64,000 nucleotides of DNA from Serendipita indica DSM 11827 (GCA_910890315.1 CAJVGD010000025.1:243643-307642); one strand, 5' to 3'; shown: positions 1-11,328, counted from the stretch's first letter. The notes: a model not told the origin generated them from the sequence alone. Made by a program: numbers and translations.

Positions 1-574
1 TTGCCCAAATCGTAGGCCTGTTGTCCAAGGTTTAAATGATAAATTCACGACCCAGCACGGGACATACCCAGAAAGAAACTGCAAAAATGGGCGTGACACC
101 TAACAGCGGAGGGACCATTCCGCGATACATTCTATGGTGTAATGAGTAAAGGGTCCACCATTATACATGGTGCACTCACCCTTTGATCCCATCTCTTGCC
201 AAGGTTTTTTTGACAACGTCTATGGCACCCGTGTAAGTACCCGGACTCGCCGTTTGCAATCGCGTTTTCGTCAAGTCGAACGGATGGCCTGTACAAACAC
301 AGCGTATTTATCAACCACAGATGTCATAAGTCTCTAGATAGGGAGATTACTCACCTACGAGGACCGCAGCAACACCTCCAACACCACCGGCGATGAACGC
401 TTTGATCGAGTTTGCGGTCGATGTCGCCGCGGATGATGCGGAAGCCTCGTTTTGTGGAACACCATCTACGGCGGTTTCTGTGCCCTGTAGTGCACGAAAA
501 GGAGCAAATTAGCCAAAATTTGGCACGCAACTTCGAGACCGGCAATCGTCTACCGGTGACGCTAAACTGACCAT
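1..574 (-). CDS. CRC1: Mitochondrial carnitine/acylcarnitine carrier (5' part)
   Basis: An inner-membrane mitochondrial carrier (SLC25 family) that exchanges acylcarnitine for carnitine, feeding acyl or acetyl units to the matrix. Five exons can be read: 574-554, 484-355, 288-180, 131-68 and 17-1, all with GT-AG borders and matching phase. The first transmembrane helix begins SIKAFIAGGVGGVAAVLVG. The carrier signature P-x-D-x-x-K follows in GHPFDLTKTRLQT. The stretch PPLLGVTPIFAVSFW is typical of the carnitine branch of the family. The N-terminus (MVSLASP, then a spliced Ala/Ser-rich segment) is the least certain part; I chose the ATG at 574 because its splice keeps the frame. The gene runs off the left edge after about a third of the usual 300 residues. 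Subfamily assignment is from motif memory; another SLC25 carrier is possible but less likely. Confidence 0.85.
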
Positions 575-803
575 GCTCACAAGCAACTAAGAAATAGAGT
601 AAGAGACAGAAATCTGTACGCGGCAGACGCGAGGCCGAGTCGAGCTTGAGATGGTCGGGAGCAAGGTTAGAGCCAGCAGTGGCTCGTGATTTCCAGAGTG
701 CAAATGCGAGCCACAAGTGGATTGACGAGCTAGAACAGGCAAGTCCGAGATGGAATTCCATGCGCGTACTCTCATGTGATATCCTACTTGGACCTATGCA
801 GAT

Positions 804-2118
804 CTATCGCCTCCCCGTCTTCATTCTCCGAGACTTGCCCAGCCGCTTCATTGCCGGCTTCTTGCCCTTTTTGGCAGGTTTCCCCGCTTTTGCAAAGGTG
901 TCCGTACTCTCGCGTGTGTTCTGCTTCGAGCGCCTACCGACTTTGCCTCCGAATCCATACTTTGCATCTCGCTTCTCTCGCGACATTTTTGGTTTTCCGT
1001 CTTGACCACCTGCAGCATGTCGCTTCGACGGTCGGTCCGCTATCGCGTCTTCAAGCTCGACGTCAAACTCGTCCGCGTCCAGGGCATCCTTGCGTTCTAA
1101 ACAATCGTTAATGGTGACCCGAGTAAGGCGAAAATACCCACTTCGCTTCAAGCCCTTTACGCGCTCCTCAATCTCCTTCTTCGACCTCTCACGCTCCTTG
1201 AGCTTCTCCAACTGAACCTTTTTGCCAAACTTTTTGCCCTCACGTTCTCGGCGCTTTTCCTCGCTGCGTTTGATGCCCGCCGTTTCGTCCAGTGCGCGTT
1301 GGCGAATGCGTTCCATATGTGCATCCGACTTGACCATTTCGGCGTAAAAGTCGGACGGACGAGTAAACGGTAGATTATGTCTGGCTGCCAGCGTTTTTGC
1401 GGTGTTGGCACCGTGGAGAGCTTGCTTGTAGCTGGGAGGGCGTAAGTATATTGACCACGGCAAAAAAAAAGGAAAGATGCACAAGGCTAGCTCCCGTTGT
1501 AGATCGTCATTGACATCAACGTCGATGGCTTGATCATATGTGACTGCGAGCGTCTCTGTCCAGGGAAACGAGGGGTCAAGTTGGATATTTTCTCGTATAC
1601 GCGTTAGGGCAATCTGTAAATCGATCAGTGCTACATCGAATAACCATATAAATGCGAACCCGGTTATCAATAAGTAGCTTTTGTCTTGGTACGACGTCTT
1701 CGTCCACAGACGAAACGTCTTCCAGGTCGACTTCCTCTGGTATTTCGTCGCTATCACTCTCCTGTCCACTCTCTTCGTTCTCATTTTCACTTTCCTCTTC
1801 CTCCTCTTCCCCATTCACCATCCCAAGTTGCAACTTGGCAATGTCATCCAGTTCGTCTTCGCCCAAGAGGTCCATCAGTCTTTGCATGCCCTTTTCGTCG
1901 ACATCATCCGACTCTTCACTTTCATTCTCATCAGATTCCTCTTCTTCATCGCTCGAGCTATCTTCCTGGTGCTTTTCCACCGACGAAACGTCTCTGTGCT
2001 TTTTGCTCTTGGATTCGGTCTCGGTTTTGGCAGTTTTACCCGGTCTAACGAATCCGTTGGATGTCTTCTTGGCTTTTGTGTCGTGCTTTTTGAGTGCCTT
2101 GGACAATTTGGACGACAT
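804..2118 (-). CDS. EBP2: rRNA-processing protein EBP2
   Basis: Nucleolar protein needed for 27S pre-rRNA processing and 60S ribosomal subunit assembly. Four exons: 2118-1660, 1613-1483, 1431-1142 and 1096-804. The N-terminus is Lys-rich, then strongly acidic (runs of Ser/Asp/Glu), as in the family. The conserved core follows: IQLDPSFPWTETLAVTY, then KQALHGANTAKTLA, SDFYAEMVKSDAHMERIR, and a basic helix around KKFGKKVQLEKLKERE. The tail is Lys/Arg-rich, with KPKMSREKRDAKYGFGGK. All three introns join conserved residues in frame; for example the third rebuilds a Lys codon in GLKRKRK. The first donor (GTTCGC) is weak. The start at 2118 gives MSSKLSKALKK; an upstream in-frame Met (2157) has no conserved sequence after it. 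Confidence 0.92.
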
Positions 2119-2464
2119 GGTTGTAGGCAACAGGCGACTACCGAACGGTGCGTTCACTTCACTTCACGGACTAAATTGAACGGCATCATGATATTCCGTC
2201 TCGACTCCTATGTCTGACAACACCGCTAGTATTGGTCAAGGAATGTCGGGTGCTCGAGGGGATTGAGGGTTGGAAAAGCAACTCTAACGGACAAATGTCG
2301 CATTCCATTACAGACAACATATGTACGATTATCAAATATCGTAGGGTAACGAGAGCTATGCTTCAATGAATGTGAGCCACGTATAATGACAATCTACATT
2401 CGAGTTAGAAAAAAATATACCATCAGACCGGGAAAAAGAACGCACATGGAGGTCCGTGTTTCTT
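2119..2464. other. Spacer between EBP2 and the next minus-strand gene
   Basis: About 345 bases between the EBP2 start codon and the stop of the next gene on the same strand. It should hold the EBP2 promoter and the 3' end of the 784-codon gene. I see no reading frame with family features, no repeat and no clear TATA box. Confidence 0.5.
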
Positions 2465-4819
2465 CTACCGTCTCGCAGCCTCTGTCCTCTCTGGGGTTTG
2501 ATCATGAGCTTGCATCTCCTTGTCCAACTGGGCTTGGAGCTCGGCTTGATCGCGTGGGAGCTGTGGCAACCCGAGCGTATCGAGCGTCGGGATAGCCAAC
2601 TTCAGACTCTCCACCGAATCACGCATGTCAACATCCTGCGCGTCTGAGCCTGAGCCCTTTCCATTTCTCTCCTCGGCTGCCTGCTTTTCCTGCGCTTGTG
2701 GCGTGTTGAGGGTCATACCGAGTGGGTCCGTAAAGCATTCGGCTGTATCGCGGGTGTCCTCGTCGACATGCTCCTCCTCCTCATCGTCACCCGCAGCCTT
2801 TGCCTTTTCGTTTTCACGTTCCCTCTTCTCGTGGTCTTCTTTTGCCTCGGTCCATCGTGCCTGCAGATGAATAACGACGCTGCGAATCGCGATGTAGATA
2901 CCGACGCAAACGAATGCGAGGAGCAGAAGAAGGTAAATCAGGAACCACGCTACGGAGACCTGGGTGCCCATGACAATATTATCGCTCGAGCCGCTCGTGG
3001 TAATCGTCGTGGTCGTGCTGAGAATTCCAAAACCATTCGCGTTATCCGCATCCGTATTGGAACTAGCGCCGCCTGTTCCAGTGGATCCAGACGAAGAGGT
3101 AAAGGCATATTGGGCAAAAGGGAGGTATGTCTTTGCAAACAGGCGCTCGAAAGAGCTAACAAAGTCTTCTGGCTCGGAGGATGCGAGTGATGCTGATGCC
3201 AAAGGCTCGAGTGTGGAGAAGAAGTAGTCGAATGGAGATTGATACATGTCAATCACGCTTGTGACGGCGCGGATGGTTCCATTCTTCTGTGCCTCTTGGA
3301 GCTGCATAATCTCGTATCCAGCACCGGTCGTGTATTGTACTGACAAATCGACGACATGGGTGTAGCAGACGAGGACAGTCGAGTCCAACGTCGTGTTGAC
3401 ACCACGTCCCCACGTACGATCTTTGTACAATCCACCTTTTCCCTTGAGCTCTCCACCAGCCGAACCAGTGTCAAAGGCGGCGCTAAAGAGAAAGACCATA
3501 GAGTTGGTGTCCGTCCCATTTGAGCCGTTCATTTCAAAGTCCCAAGCGTTGGATCCGGTCACATAGCGCTTGAGTACACCATGTGGCTGCGTATCGGTGG
3601 TGAACGCGCGAATGTTTGGATAGCCCTGAAGGTTGCATTGGCCGCACTCGACAGTTGTCGCATTGGCGGCGCCACACTGCGTCGTAAAGTCGCATGTCTG
3701 TGTCATGGAAGTACACTGAGCGTACACCCCGACCGTGTCCATCTTGTAGTCGGCTCCGCTATTCGGAGGAAGGAGTGCAGCGACGTGACGCTCTCCCTCG
3801 CTACCCGTGCCATTGTATGCGAGCGAGGCAACCTTGAAAGTGGAAGAGGTACCGGAGATGATATCAAGGGCGTCTGCGTATCCTTTGATGTACGCCGCTT
3901 CGATATACGTAGAGCCTGGTACGCCACCTTCTACAAAGTCGATGGTGCAGGGACGTTGGGTGGTGGAATTGAGAGAGTCGCATTCACCCTTCAGCGACAG
4001 CGTGTATTGAGCCGAGATGGAGGATGATCCGTCGACGGTCGCACTATTGGAAGAGGATGCGTCTCCGGTGGTATTGGTGAAAGTGCTGGAAGACGACCAT
4101 TGATCGTGGTCGTTGACGTTGAGTGCCTTGGAAGTGCCGTGAAGGATGAGATCGACAAGGAAGATGAGATAGGCAAGAACCAACAGTGCAATAAGAGTGT
4201 ACACCGTCTGTTTGAGGGTCCCGTACGAAAGAGCGTCCTGCTTCTTCTTCTTGTCCTGTTGCGGTTTGGGCTTCTCTGATTCTGTCTCCTTATCTTCGGG
4301 TCGGCGGAAGAGGAACAGCGACCCTTTGAGAGCAGCGGAAATGTTTGCAGCCGTAAACATCTCCGAGAGGGCGGCGCGGTCTGGGATCTGCGGCAGATTT
4401 TCGTTTGCATATTCTGAAGCCTGTTCCTGAAACTCTTTGCGGCGCTTGACCCAGGCATCTGCGATTGGATATGCAGCGGCTGTCATGAGGAGGGGAACGG
4501 CAGTAAAGACGAGCTTTGACGCGGCCGTCGTCAGCAGCAAGACGTCTCCGAGTGGTTTGGTGGTCGTGATAATGAGTCCATGCCATGCCGTGCGTGAAGT
4601 GTACACGAACAAGAAGATGGCGAGGCCCATGGCGATTAGAATGAGGATTACTGGTACTGTACGGAGTAGAACACGGAATAGACCGCTCTTTGGACTCGTG
4701 GGAGGTGGTTTAGGGAGCGTGTCGGGTTTGGCGGGGCGAGACGCGCTCCTGGCGAGATCGTCGTCGGACTGGAGAATGGCTGGCTGGGCTTGTGCATTCT
4801 GCCCGAATATTGTCGCCAT
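2465..4819 (-). CDS. Large-ectodomain membrane protein, unknown function (paralog of the neighbour)
   Basis: A single uninterrupted exon of 784 codons; I do not recognise a named family. Order of parts: a short Pro/Ser-rich cytoplasmic start; a hydrophobic helix near residues 50-75 (VPVILILIAMGLAIFLFVY); a second hydrophobic stretch near 90-120; a charged linker; a third helix near 205-230 (TLIALLVLAYLIFLVDLIL). A long Ser/Thr/Asn-rich region of about 370 residues follows, with paired cysteines (CTSMTQTCDFTTQCG, CGQCNLQGYP) and several N-x-S/T sites, consistent with a glycosylated extracellular domain. A last helix sits near 625-650, followed by a charged tail rich in Glu/Lys. The 5023-8693 gene has the same plan and is read away from it, so the two arose by inverted duplication (inference). 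The 203-bp gap between the start codons must carry both promoters. Confidence 0.75.
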   Translation of the reverse strand: MATIFGQNAQAQPAILQSDDDLARSASRPAKPDTLPKPPPTSPKSGLFRVLLRTVPVILILIAMGLAIFLFVYTSRTAWHGLIITTTKPLGDVLLLTTAASKLVFTAVPLLMTAAAYPIADAWVKRRKEFQEQASEYANENLPQIPDRAALSEMFTAANISAALKGSLFLFRRPEDKETESEKPKPQQDKKKKQDALSYGTLKQTVYTLIALLVLAYLIFLVDLILHGTSKALNVNDHDQWSSSSTFTNTTGDASSSNSATVDGSSSISAQYTLSLKGECDSLNSTTQRPCTIDFVEGGVPGSTYIEAAYIKGYADALDIISGTSSTFKVASLAYNGTGSEGERHVAALLPPNSGADYKMDTVGVYAQCTSMTQTCDFTTQCGAANATTVECGQCNLQGYPNIRAFTTDTQPHGVLKRYVTGSNAWDFEMNGSNGTDTNSMVFLFSAAFDTGSAGGELKGKGGLYKDRTWGRGVNTTLDSTVLVCYTHVVDLSVQYTTGAGYEIMQLQEAQKNGTIRAVTSVIDMYQSPFDYFFSTLEPLASASLASSEPEDFVSSFERLFAKTYLPFAQYAFTSSSGSTGTGGASSNTDADNANGFGILSTTTTITTSGSSDNIVMGTQVSVAWFLIYLLLLLAFVCVGIYIAIRSVVIHLQARWTEAKEDHEKRERENEKAKAAGDDEEEEHVDEDTRDTAECFTDPLGMTLNTPQAQEKQAAEERNGKGSGSDAQDVDMRDSVESLKLAIPTLDTLGLPQLPRDQAELQAQLDKEMQAHDQTPERTEAARR

Positions 4820-5022
4820 TTTTCTGGGCGCGTCGGGGGTGAAAAAAGGGAGCGTCGAAGGGAAACAAGGAGCGGAACAACTAGGCCGCCGGTAGTTTCG
4901 GCTGATGGGTCGCGCCGTGACATTTTGACGGCCTCAAGCTGTCCCTTAGCGGACCTTTGGATACTAGCGACTTGGTCTCCACTCCCACATTCCTTTTTAT
5001 CCATTCTTCTTGTACAATCCCA
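4820..5022. promoter_or_regulatory. Shared divergent promoter region
   Basis: Only 203 bases separate the start codons of two divergent paralogous membrane-protein genes, so both promoters must lie here. No clear TATA box on either side; a T-rich stretch (tcctttttatcc) lies about 30 bases before the plus-strand ATG. Confidence 0.5.
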
Positions 5023-8000
5023 ATGGAGGGCGGAAGCACCTCTTTCCAACAGGTTTCGACAACAACCTCGAGCAGTGGCGGAAAGACGACAAAGACAGTC
5101 AAGACGACGACAACGACGACAAGAACAGAGTATGTGGTCCAGCAGTCCTCATCTTCTGTTTCAAAGAGCACCTACTCGCTCAGCTCGTCAGTCTCAAAGG
5201 GGTCCAGCCAGAGCCAGACAAACCTCAGCTCACCCCCCAGTCTTGGTATCAAGCAGTTTGGATCCAGCGACTACTTTCAAGTAGAGGAGATTGTTGAACA
5301 GCCAAAGATCTCGTTTCATCGCCAGTCCCGCCTAGTGACCAGCGCAGACACTAGCGAGTTCACCCTGGTCACTAGCGATGCTCAATCCGCCACAGAGTCT
5401 TTGACAGTCGAATATTCGTCTCGTCCGCGCCTCGAAATCACCGATAGCAGCCAGACAGTCGTGACTGTTCAAGACTCGTCCTGCCACACCGACTTTCTCA
5501 CAATGTCCAATACGGACAACTTTGTGGTTACAGAAGTCGTCCAACTCCCCAATATCGTCCGCCCTCGCCTTTCCAGATTCACCACTAGCAACACTCTTGT
5601 GGAAACACACTCCTTTACCAAAGATGACGCCGAGGCAGTGGTAGTAGAACTACCCTCTCAGACGATCGTCGAAACTACACTCATCAATACTACTTCCTCC
5701 GAACCCTCTGCCACTATAGTCGAAGTCGAGACGACTCCGGCTATCACGGAAGTGGTCGAAATCTCATACAGTCACCCAGCCGAAACTGAAACCATTCAAA
5801 TCTTCCCTACTCATGCCGTCGAAACAATCGAATCGACTTCGATTGTCGAGATACCGGCGGCAGAAGCCTCGGCAACGATTGTCCAAGTTGTAGAAGCACG
5901 CAAACCTGTAGTCGAAGTCTCGGCGGAAGAAACATCGACCACCATCGAGGTCGTAAAGCAGCAACCGGTCGAACGGAGCGATCATGCTATTACCGTCGAC
6001 ACCTGCCACGGTACGCCAACCGGACGCCGAATGTCTGATGCTGATGACTAATAGGGACCGAGCTGATTGAGACGACTTTGACTCACCAGGATGTGTCCCA
6101 AATATCCAGTTCTGGTCGAGTGAGGGCCCTTTCTGGAACTACACACTCCTCGAATGAGGTCTGGGAAGTCGTAGAGGTTACCACTCCAACCCGACAGTAC
6201 GCCGCCAATAATAAGCCCCATCCCTTCCCGCCTGTCAGCCGCCCGCGCGCCCTCACGTCGACAACCCGTGCGTCTACTGACGTCTTCGAAGTCGTCGACA
6301 TGTCATCGACGTCTCAGTATGGCCGCCAGAACCCAGAACAGTTTTACCACCGGCTAAGCTTTAGTCAAAGTATGGGTGGAGTGACCGCTGCGTCTGCCTC
6401 TCAAAGCGAATTCGCCACTACGGTCGCCGGTGATTCTACTGAGCATCTGTGGTCCAAATATCACTCCGACGAGCGAGTTCCACCAGTTCCGGCGCTTCCG
6501 AGACAATATCAGGAGCCCCTGAAACCTGTCGAGGACAAAGAAGAGGAATCCACTGTCACCCCGGTGACCAACAGTCCGTACATCAGTCGCGCACCATCTG
6601 CGACCCCTCAGCATACAGAGGACCCACGCCAGCCTTTACGCCGTCCAAGCAACGCTGTCCCACCAGTCACTGCATCCGCTACATGCTGGGGCTACTGTCG
6701 TCGAGCAGAAAAGGGCGGCGTGCAGCCTGCAGAAGTGCAGTACCTTTCGTTGGATGGAATGGGCATGTTCAACCCACTTTTCCGAATCCTGCTCATCGCT
6801 TTGGTGATTGTTATCCTCGTACTTGCCATGGCTGCGTTCCTCTATGGATACCTTCGCATGTCCAAAGTCGAGTGGACGCGATGGATCATCATCAGCGCCG
6901 TTCCTCAAGGAAGCGTGCTGCTCATCACGTCGCTCGCATGCAAGCTCGTTCTCATCTGCATCCCTTTCCTTATGGCCATTGTCGCATACTACGTCGCCTG
7001 CTCCTGGGCCCGACAGAATGAGGCGGATGCTTCGCGCGGTGGTGCTGAGTCTGGAGAAAAGCTCCCTTGCGGATGTCCTATTCGTCGCGACGTTGCAGTC
7101 GAGATGGAGAAGAGGCAAGAAATGGACAAGGAGCAATATGGGCTTCTACTCAGTCTGTTCAAGAGCGCTACCATCTTCGCTCTCTGGCAAGGGCTCAAAT
7201 ACATCTTCAAGCCAACTTCTTCTTCCTCTCGTCAGAAAGCGTGTAGACAAGCCCTCTCGAGGCCGGTTATCAAGACGTTTTCCGTCCTCTTCTTCGCGAT
7301 CCTTATCCTTTACGGCATGCTTTCTCTCGATCTCGCCATGCATCATCTGTCAAAGACCAAATACCTTCCGATCCGAGGTCTCGCACTCCCCATCCCACTC
7401 GCCTCGGAGAAGGATGCAAGGCTCTACGGACGCGAACTCAAAGAGGCATGCGTTCAAGACGCGATGGCAAATGGAACTGCTTGCACTGTTGGTCCCGTAA
7501 CTCTTGCTGTGGGTGGTGTAAGCGCGACAGCTAATAGCACTACCGACTATACGGAGGGAATGCTTACGCTGTCTGGACTATCCAAGACCAACGCAGTCGC
7601 ATTCACCAACTATGCTCAAGCAGACGGTAAAATTGCCCAAATCGCTCTTCTTGTGGACGCTTCCGCCACATCGGCCTCGTTGCTCGCCAAGAGTGAGGGT
7701 GAGGATAACGAATCATGGACGGCAAAGACGATTGGTATTTCCACTACCTGCGAGCTCATTTCGCCTCATTGCGACACGGCTTCACTCTGCACGGCCACGC
7801 ATTCGCCTCCGACAGCACACCTCGGTGGAGACGCCCCAATCGACTATGAGACTTGCACGGCATATTCATGTGCCGCATCTGGATGGCCTGTGTACTGGGA
7901 CATCGGACCGAGAAATACGACGGGTCTGTTCATTAGCGAGCCGCTCGAGGCTCGCAATGAGGACTCACTCTACGCTCGCCAAGCAATTCCATCGCAAAGT

Positions 8001-8693
8001 GGTGTTGCTCGTGATGGAGGGTTCCGGTTCTTTGCTAGCCTGACGTCGTACGTTGATCCCTCAGTCCTTGCTACCGACTGTACCCGCACCTCTTCGACCA
8101 CAGGCCTCTGCAACCAAGGCCGCGACGAAGGTTTCGTGTATGCAGGAGATAATACGCGCGCATGGGTTGGGTCGTACCGCCAGGTGATCATGGGTTGCAG
8201 TGTCCAAATGCTCAACGTCGAATACGATTACTTCAATGGTGAATACACCGTCCACAACTCGACTGTCTCACAGGCCAATTCTACGGTCACATATGCCCTG
8301 AGCTCTGTGCTGTACACGAGCGATGCGCGTGTTACTGCACTAGGCGCGGCGCTGGGACTCATGGCTGCAGGAAAGACCGCTAGTAGTGCCGGTGTCGTGT
8401 CTGCGCTTGAAGCCGGCGTGGCACGAGTCATGCTCGCGATGGGGCATAGTGCATTCGTACCATCCTCTATCACGGGATTGCGCAAGATGCTCAGTCTTCC
8501 TGCAACGATTATGCCGGCACCACTTATTGCCGGATTCATTGCACTGCTTGTTATCTTCGCAATACTCGTGATTGCCGTTGCAGCCTTTGCGGTCCTCCAT
8601 ATCAATCGTGGACTGTGGACCGAAAAGAAGCGCATCGAAAAGGCATTGCAAAAAGCGGGAGAGCAAAACCATGGCAACGGATGCTCGACGTAA
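5023..8693 (+). CDS. Large-ectodomain membrane protein with Thr/Val-rich N-terminus, unknown function
   Basis: Two exons (5023-6010 and 6055-8693) around a 44-nt intron with a branch-like ctgatgactaatag end; 1208 residues. Residues 1-330 are low-complexity Ser/Thr/Val/Glu repeats (VEVETTPAITEVVEIS, SATIVQVVEA), followed by two near-repeats in which a Ser/Thr stretch precedes EVWEVVEVTT or DVFEVVDMSS. A membrane region starts near FNPLFRILLIALVIVILVLA, with a second hydrophobic stretch (GSVLLITSLACKLVLICIPFL) and a third helix (FSVLFFAILILYGMLSLDL). An ectodomain with several cysteines (CELISPHCDTASLC) comes next, then a final helix near the C-terminus (LIAGFIALLVIFAILVIAVA). This is the layout of the 2465-4819 protein; the N-terminal repeat domain is extra. 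Without the intron the frame stops at 6051. No function can be assigned; surface or wall-associated role is a guess. Confidence 0.78.
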
Positions 8694-9201
8694 CATGCTC
8701 ACTCCACAAATCAACTACCCTTTCCCTTTCACAATCACAATACACGCTCTCTCTCTCCTTCTCTGGCAAAAGAATCTACAAACTGAAAGCTTTCTTTGGT
8801 CGATTGTATACTTACTTTACTCACGCGTTGTGCTTCACGGACACGCCTCGCTCTCTACTTGATGTCCCGTCAGTCCCTTCGTTTGCTCTTGTCGTGTACT
8901 GTACGCTATTCTCGCATAATCGTACGCTCTTGTACCTTGCGCCCAGCCGTGAGTGAAGCTACTCGGTTAGACTTCAAAGGTGATCGGCGCCCGTGTCAGT
9001 TGAATGTGATGCTGGTGAGGATGGCTATCGGGTGATGATGCGAGTCAGACAAGATATAAGAGCCCCATTATTCGGCCGATGACCAGTCCGGGGCGCGGAG
9101 GAACCACCAGTCCCATACCTGTCATAGCTCGCAGGACAGCGAAGCCCAGAGTAATTTGAGCCCCCGGTCGATTCTTGTGTCACTCGGCAGTAACGCACGT
9201 G
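8694..9201. promoter_or_regulatory. Spacer and promoter of methyltransferase A
   Basis: Intergenic, about 500 bases. A TATA-like atataag lies at 9054-9060, about 140 bases before the methyltransferase A start. The stretch from about 8825 to 9200 is related to the flank before methyltransferase B (about 11130-11470): both contain cacgcgttgtgctt, then ggcgcccgtg, then a TATA element, then atagctcgcagg. The promoter was therefore copied with the gene. Confidence 0.6.
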
Positions 9202-10990
9202 ATGGCTTCGCGCCTTCTCGACCTAGACCCAACCTCCATTGGACAAGTACACGGGTCGGACGCGAAAGAGCGACCACTCACAGACAAAGCCGAAAGTATT
9301 CGAGAACAGAGGCCGAAATACGAGCAAAGCATGTTTGGAATGAGCTCAAATGGCGACCGAACGTTCAGCCATGTGCGCACCAACGAACCGGCGAATCCGG
9401 GGAGCGAAGCTGGGCTAAATAGGGATGAAGAAGGGTCATTTTATTCATATAATTCGACAAGAGATGTGCGGCTTTTCGTCAAAGAGATGCACGGCAGGTG
9501 CGGTGTTTTCACCCATACGGTGCAGTATTGATGTCGCATAGGATCTGGAATAGTTTGAACGAAACATACGTTTTGCCATCAGGCAAGTACAGTCCCCTCA
9601 GATCAAAGTAAAAACGCTTACAGATGGCAGATGACACCGAGTGGAACCGTTTGTGAGTCAGCGATGAGAGACAGACCAAATAATAGACGATGGGATAGAG
9701 ACAAGCAACACTTGGCGCATATTATTGGCCTCGGCGGACTCTATCCATATCCAGAACAAGTCGAAGCGGTCCTCGCGCCAGTGGAAGGAACAACCAAGTG
9801 TATACTCGATGTCGGATGTGGTACAGGAAGCTGGGTACTTGAAATGGCGGAACGCTTTCCGCGTAAGTCTCAAGCCATCTTTAAATACGGCGACTCACCG
9901 TGGGTTTACAGATACCCTTGTCACTGGGGTTGACCTTGCACCAACGCCTCTCGATGCAGCCCATTTTCCATCCAACCTCCGAATTGAAATCGATGACATT
10001 AACCTTGGACTTTCGCACTTTTACGGCCAATTCGACCTCGTACATATGCGTAGTGTTCAGAGTGGGATACACGATATCGACAAAACCCTTTCGGATTTGT
10101 TCCTCTGCCTCAAACCCGGTGGTATTCTGATCATTGTAGATGGAGGAATCCACTTTCTCCGCGATCTTGGGACTTTTGGTCGGATGCGAAGGGTTGATGG
10201 GGACGAGGAGGATGCCACTGCGACGAGCGAAGATGGTTCATGGTTTAACCGCATTCACTGGGGTTCGTACCACATTATTCTCGCGTTACGTTTGGGTACT
10301 GACAGCGACCTAGAGGTTAGCCGAGCATGTCAGATTGCGGGTGCCAGTGTAGATCGTTCACACGAAGTGTTGAGCGCAGGACTATGGGACCACCCATTCT
10401 CCGAGCCGGGATCTGTGGCAAGTGGGAGTTACCTTTTCCCCGTTGGTCCATGGGCTCAAGGTACGCTCGTCAGCCGTTGATCGCTCGCGACTGAGACTTT
10501 CGCATAGGGAACAATGTTGCACAAAATCAGCAGTTGCACTATGGAGGTTTGCTCATGCGACAATCACTCATGAATATACATCGTGCATTCCACTCTATCC
10601 TACTCCGACATGGTATGACCCAGGATGTACTTGACGCATGGTCTCAAGAAATTGACCAAGGCGAGTGTTGAATTCCCTGCACGCCTCGGGCGGCTTCTCA
10701 CTCTTCGTGATTCTCTAGAGCTCAGCACTTCACGGTGCAAATCCTGGGTTCGATTCCACTTCAACGTTGCCCGTCGACGACTCCAGCAAGACTCGACTCC
10801 TGGCGTAGATTCCGAACGCTCTCTGCCGAGGATTGAACCTCGACCACGCGATGGAAACAGTTACCCTGCGTTTGAAATTTTCTACGATAAGGAGACAGCC
10901 CGAGCGGCGTGGGCTAAGAGAGAGGAGACGATGGGGAAACTGCCAACGGCATGTGTTCTCAGAGCGTGGTTGCAAAATCAGGCTCTTTGA
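9202..10990 (+). CDS. Class I SAM-dependent methyltransferase (UMTA/LaeA-like), copy A
   Basis: Predicted to transfer a methyl group from S-adenosylmethionine; substrate unknown. Family markers in order: YNSTRDVRLFVKEMHGR; DKQHLAHIIGLGGLYPYPEQ; SAM-binding motif I LDVGCGTGSW; the acidic loop GVDLAPTPLD; KPGGILIIVDGG; and the C-terminal RAWLQNQAL. At least eight exons are needed, and every splice keeps the family frame. Two introns have GC donors (9583-9630 starting gcaagt; 10661-10718 starting gcgagt) where copy B has GT. I start at 9202, the Met matching the starts of copy B and, probably, copy D; copies C and E carry about 35-40 more N-terminal residues. Basidiomycete relatives are often annotated Umta methyltransferase; involvement in secondary metabolism or regulation is only an analogy to LaeA. 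Confidence 0.82.
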
Positions 10991-11320
10991 TGATCGAGGT
11001 TGGACGATTGGTAAATTCTGTTGTATCAATATGTTTGCAAAACACAATACAATTACCCTCTGACGCATTCCATGGCAAAGAATAGACAAGGGACGCTTTC
11101 ATTGGCCGGTCTTATGCCTTGCTCACGCGTTGTGCTTTATAAACACTCTTGCTCTCCACTTGGAGTTCCGTCAAGAATCGTATGCTTATGTAATCCTGAG
11201 CCCAACTGTGGGTTTTCGAAGTTGGCTTCCGTTGGGCTGGTTCAAGTGTTATAGGCGCCCGTGCCGAGGGAATTTGATGTCGAGGTTGGTTGTGGGGCGA
11301 TGGTGCTAGTCCAAAAGAAA

Positions 11321-11328
11321 TATAAAAA
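11321..11328 (+). promoter_or_regulatory. TATA-like element of methyltransferase B
   Basis: The sequence tataaaaa lies about 150 bases before the copy B start codon, at nearly the same distance as the atataag before copy A. The bases around it are related in the two copies (cc-cattattcg against cctcatcatttgctcg), which supports a conserved promoter. Confidence 0.5.

Noticed and set aside
351-761. 136-codon minus-strand frame over the carnitine carrier start
   Set aside because: Only the part from 484 down overlaps the carrier, and in a different frame; the upstream part is Arg/Trp/Cys-rich and has no conserved sequence.
1652-2217. Three plus-strand open frames of 120-178 codons, Ser-rich or hydrophobic
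   Set aside because: They are shadows of the acidic Glu/Asp/Ser repeats of EBP2 read on the other strand; no start context or family content.
4197-4895. Plus-strand frames over the first membrane-protein gene
   Set aside because: Antisense shadows; the minus-strand protein has coherent membrane segments and cysteine motifs.
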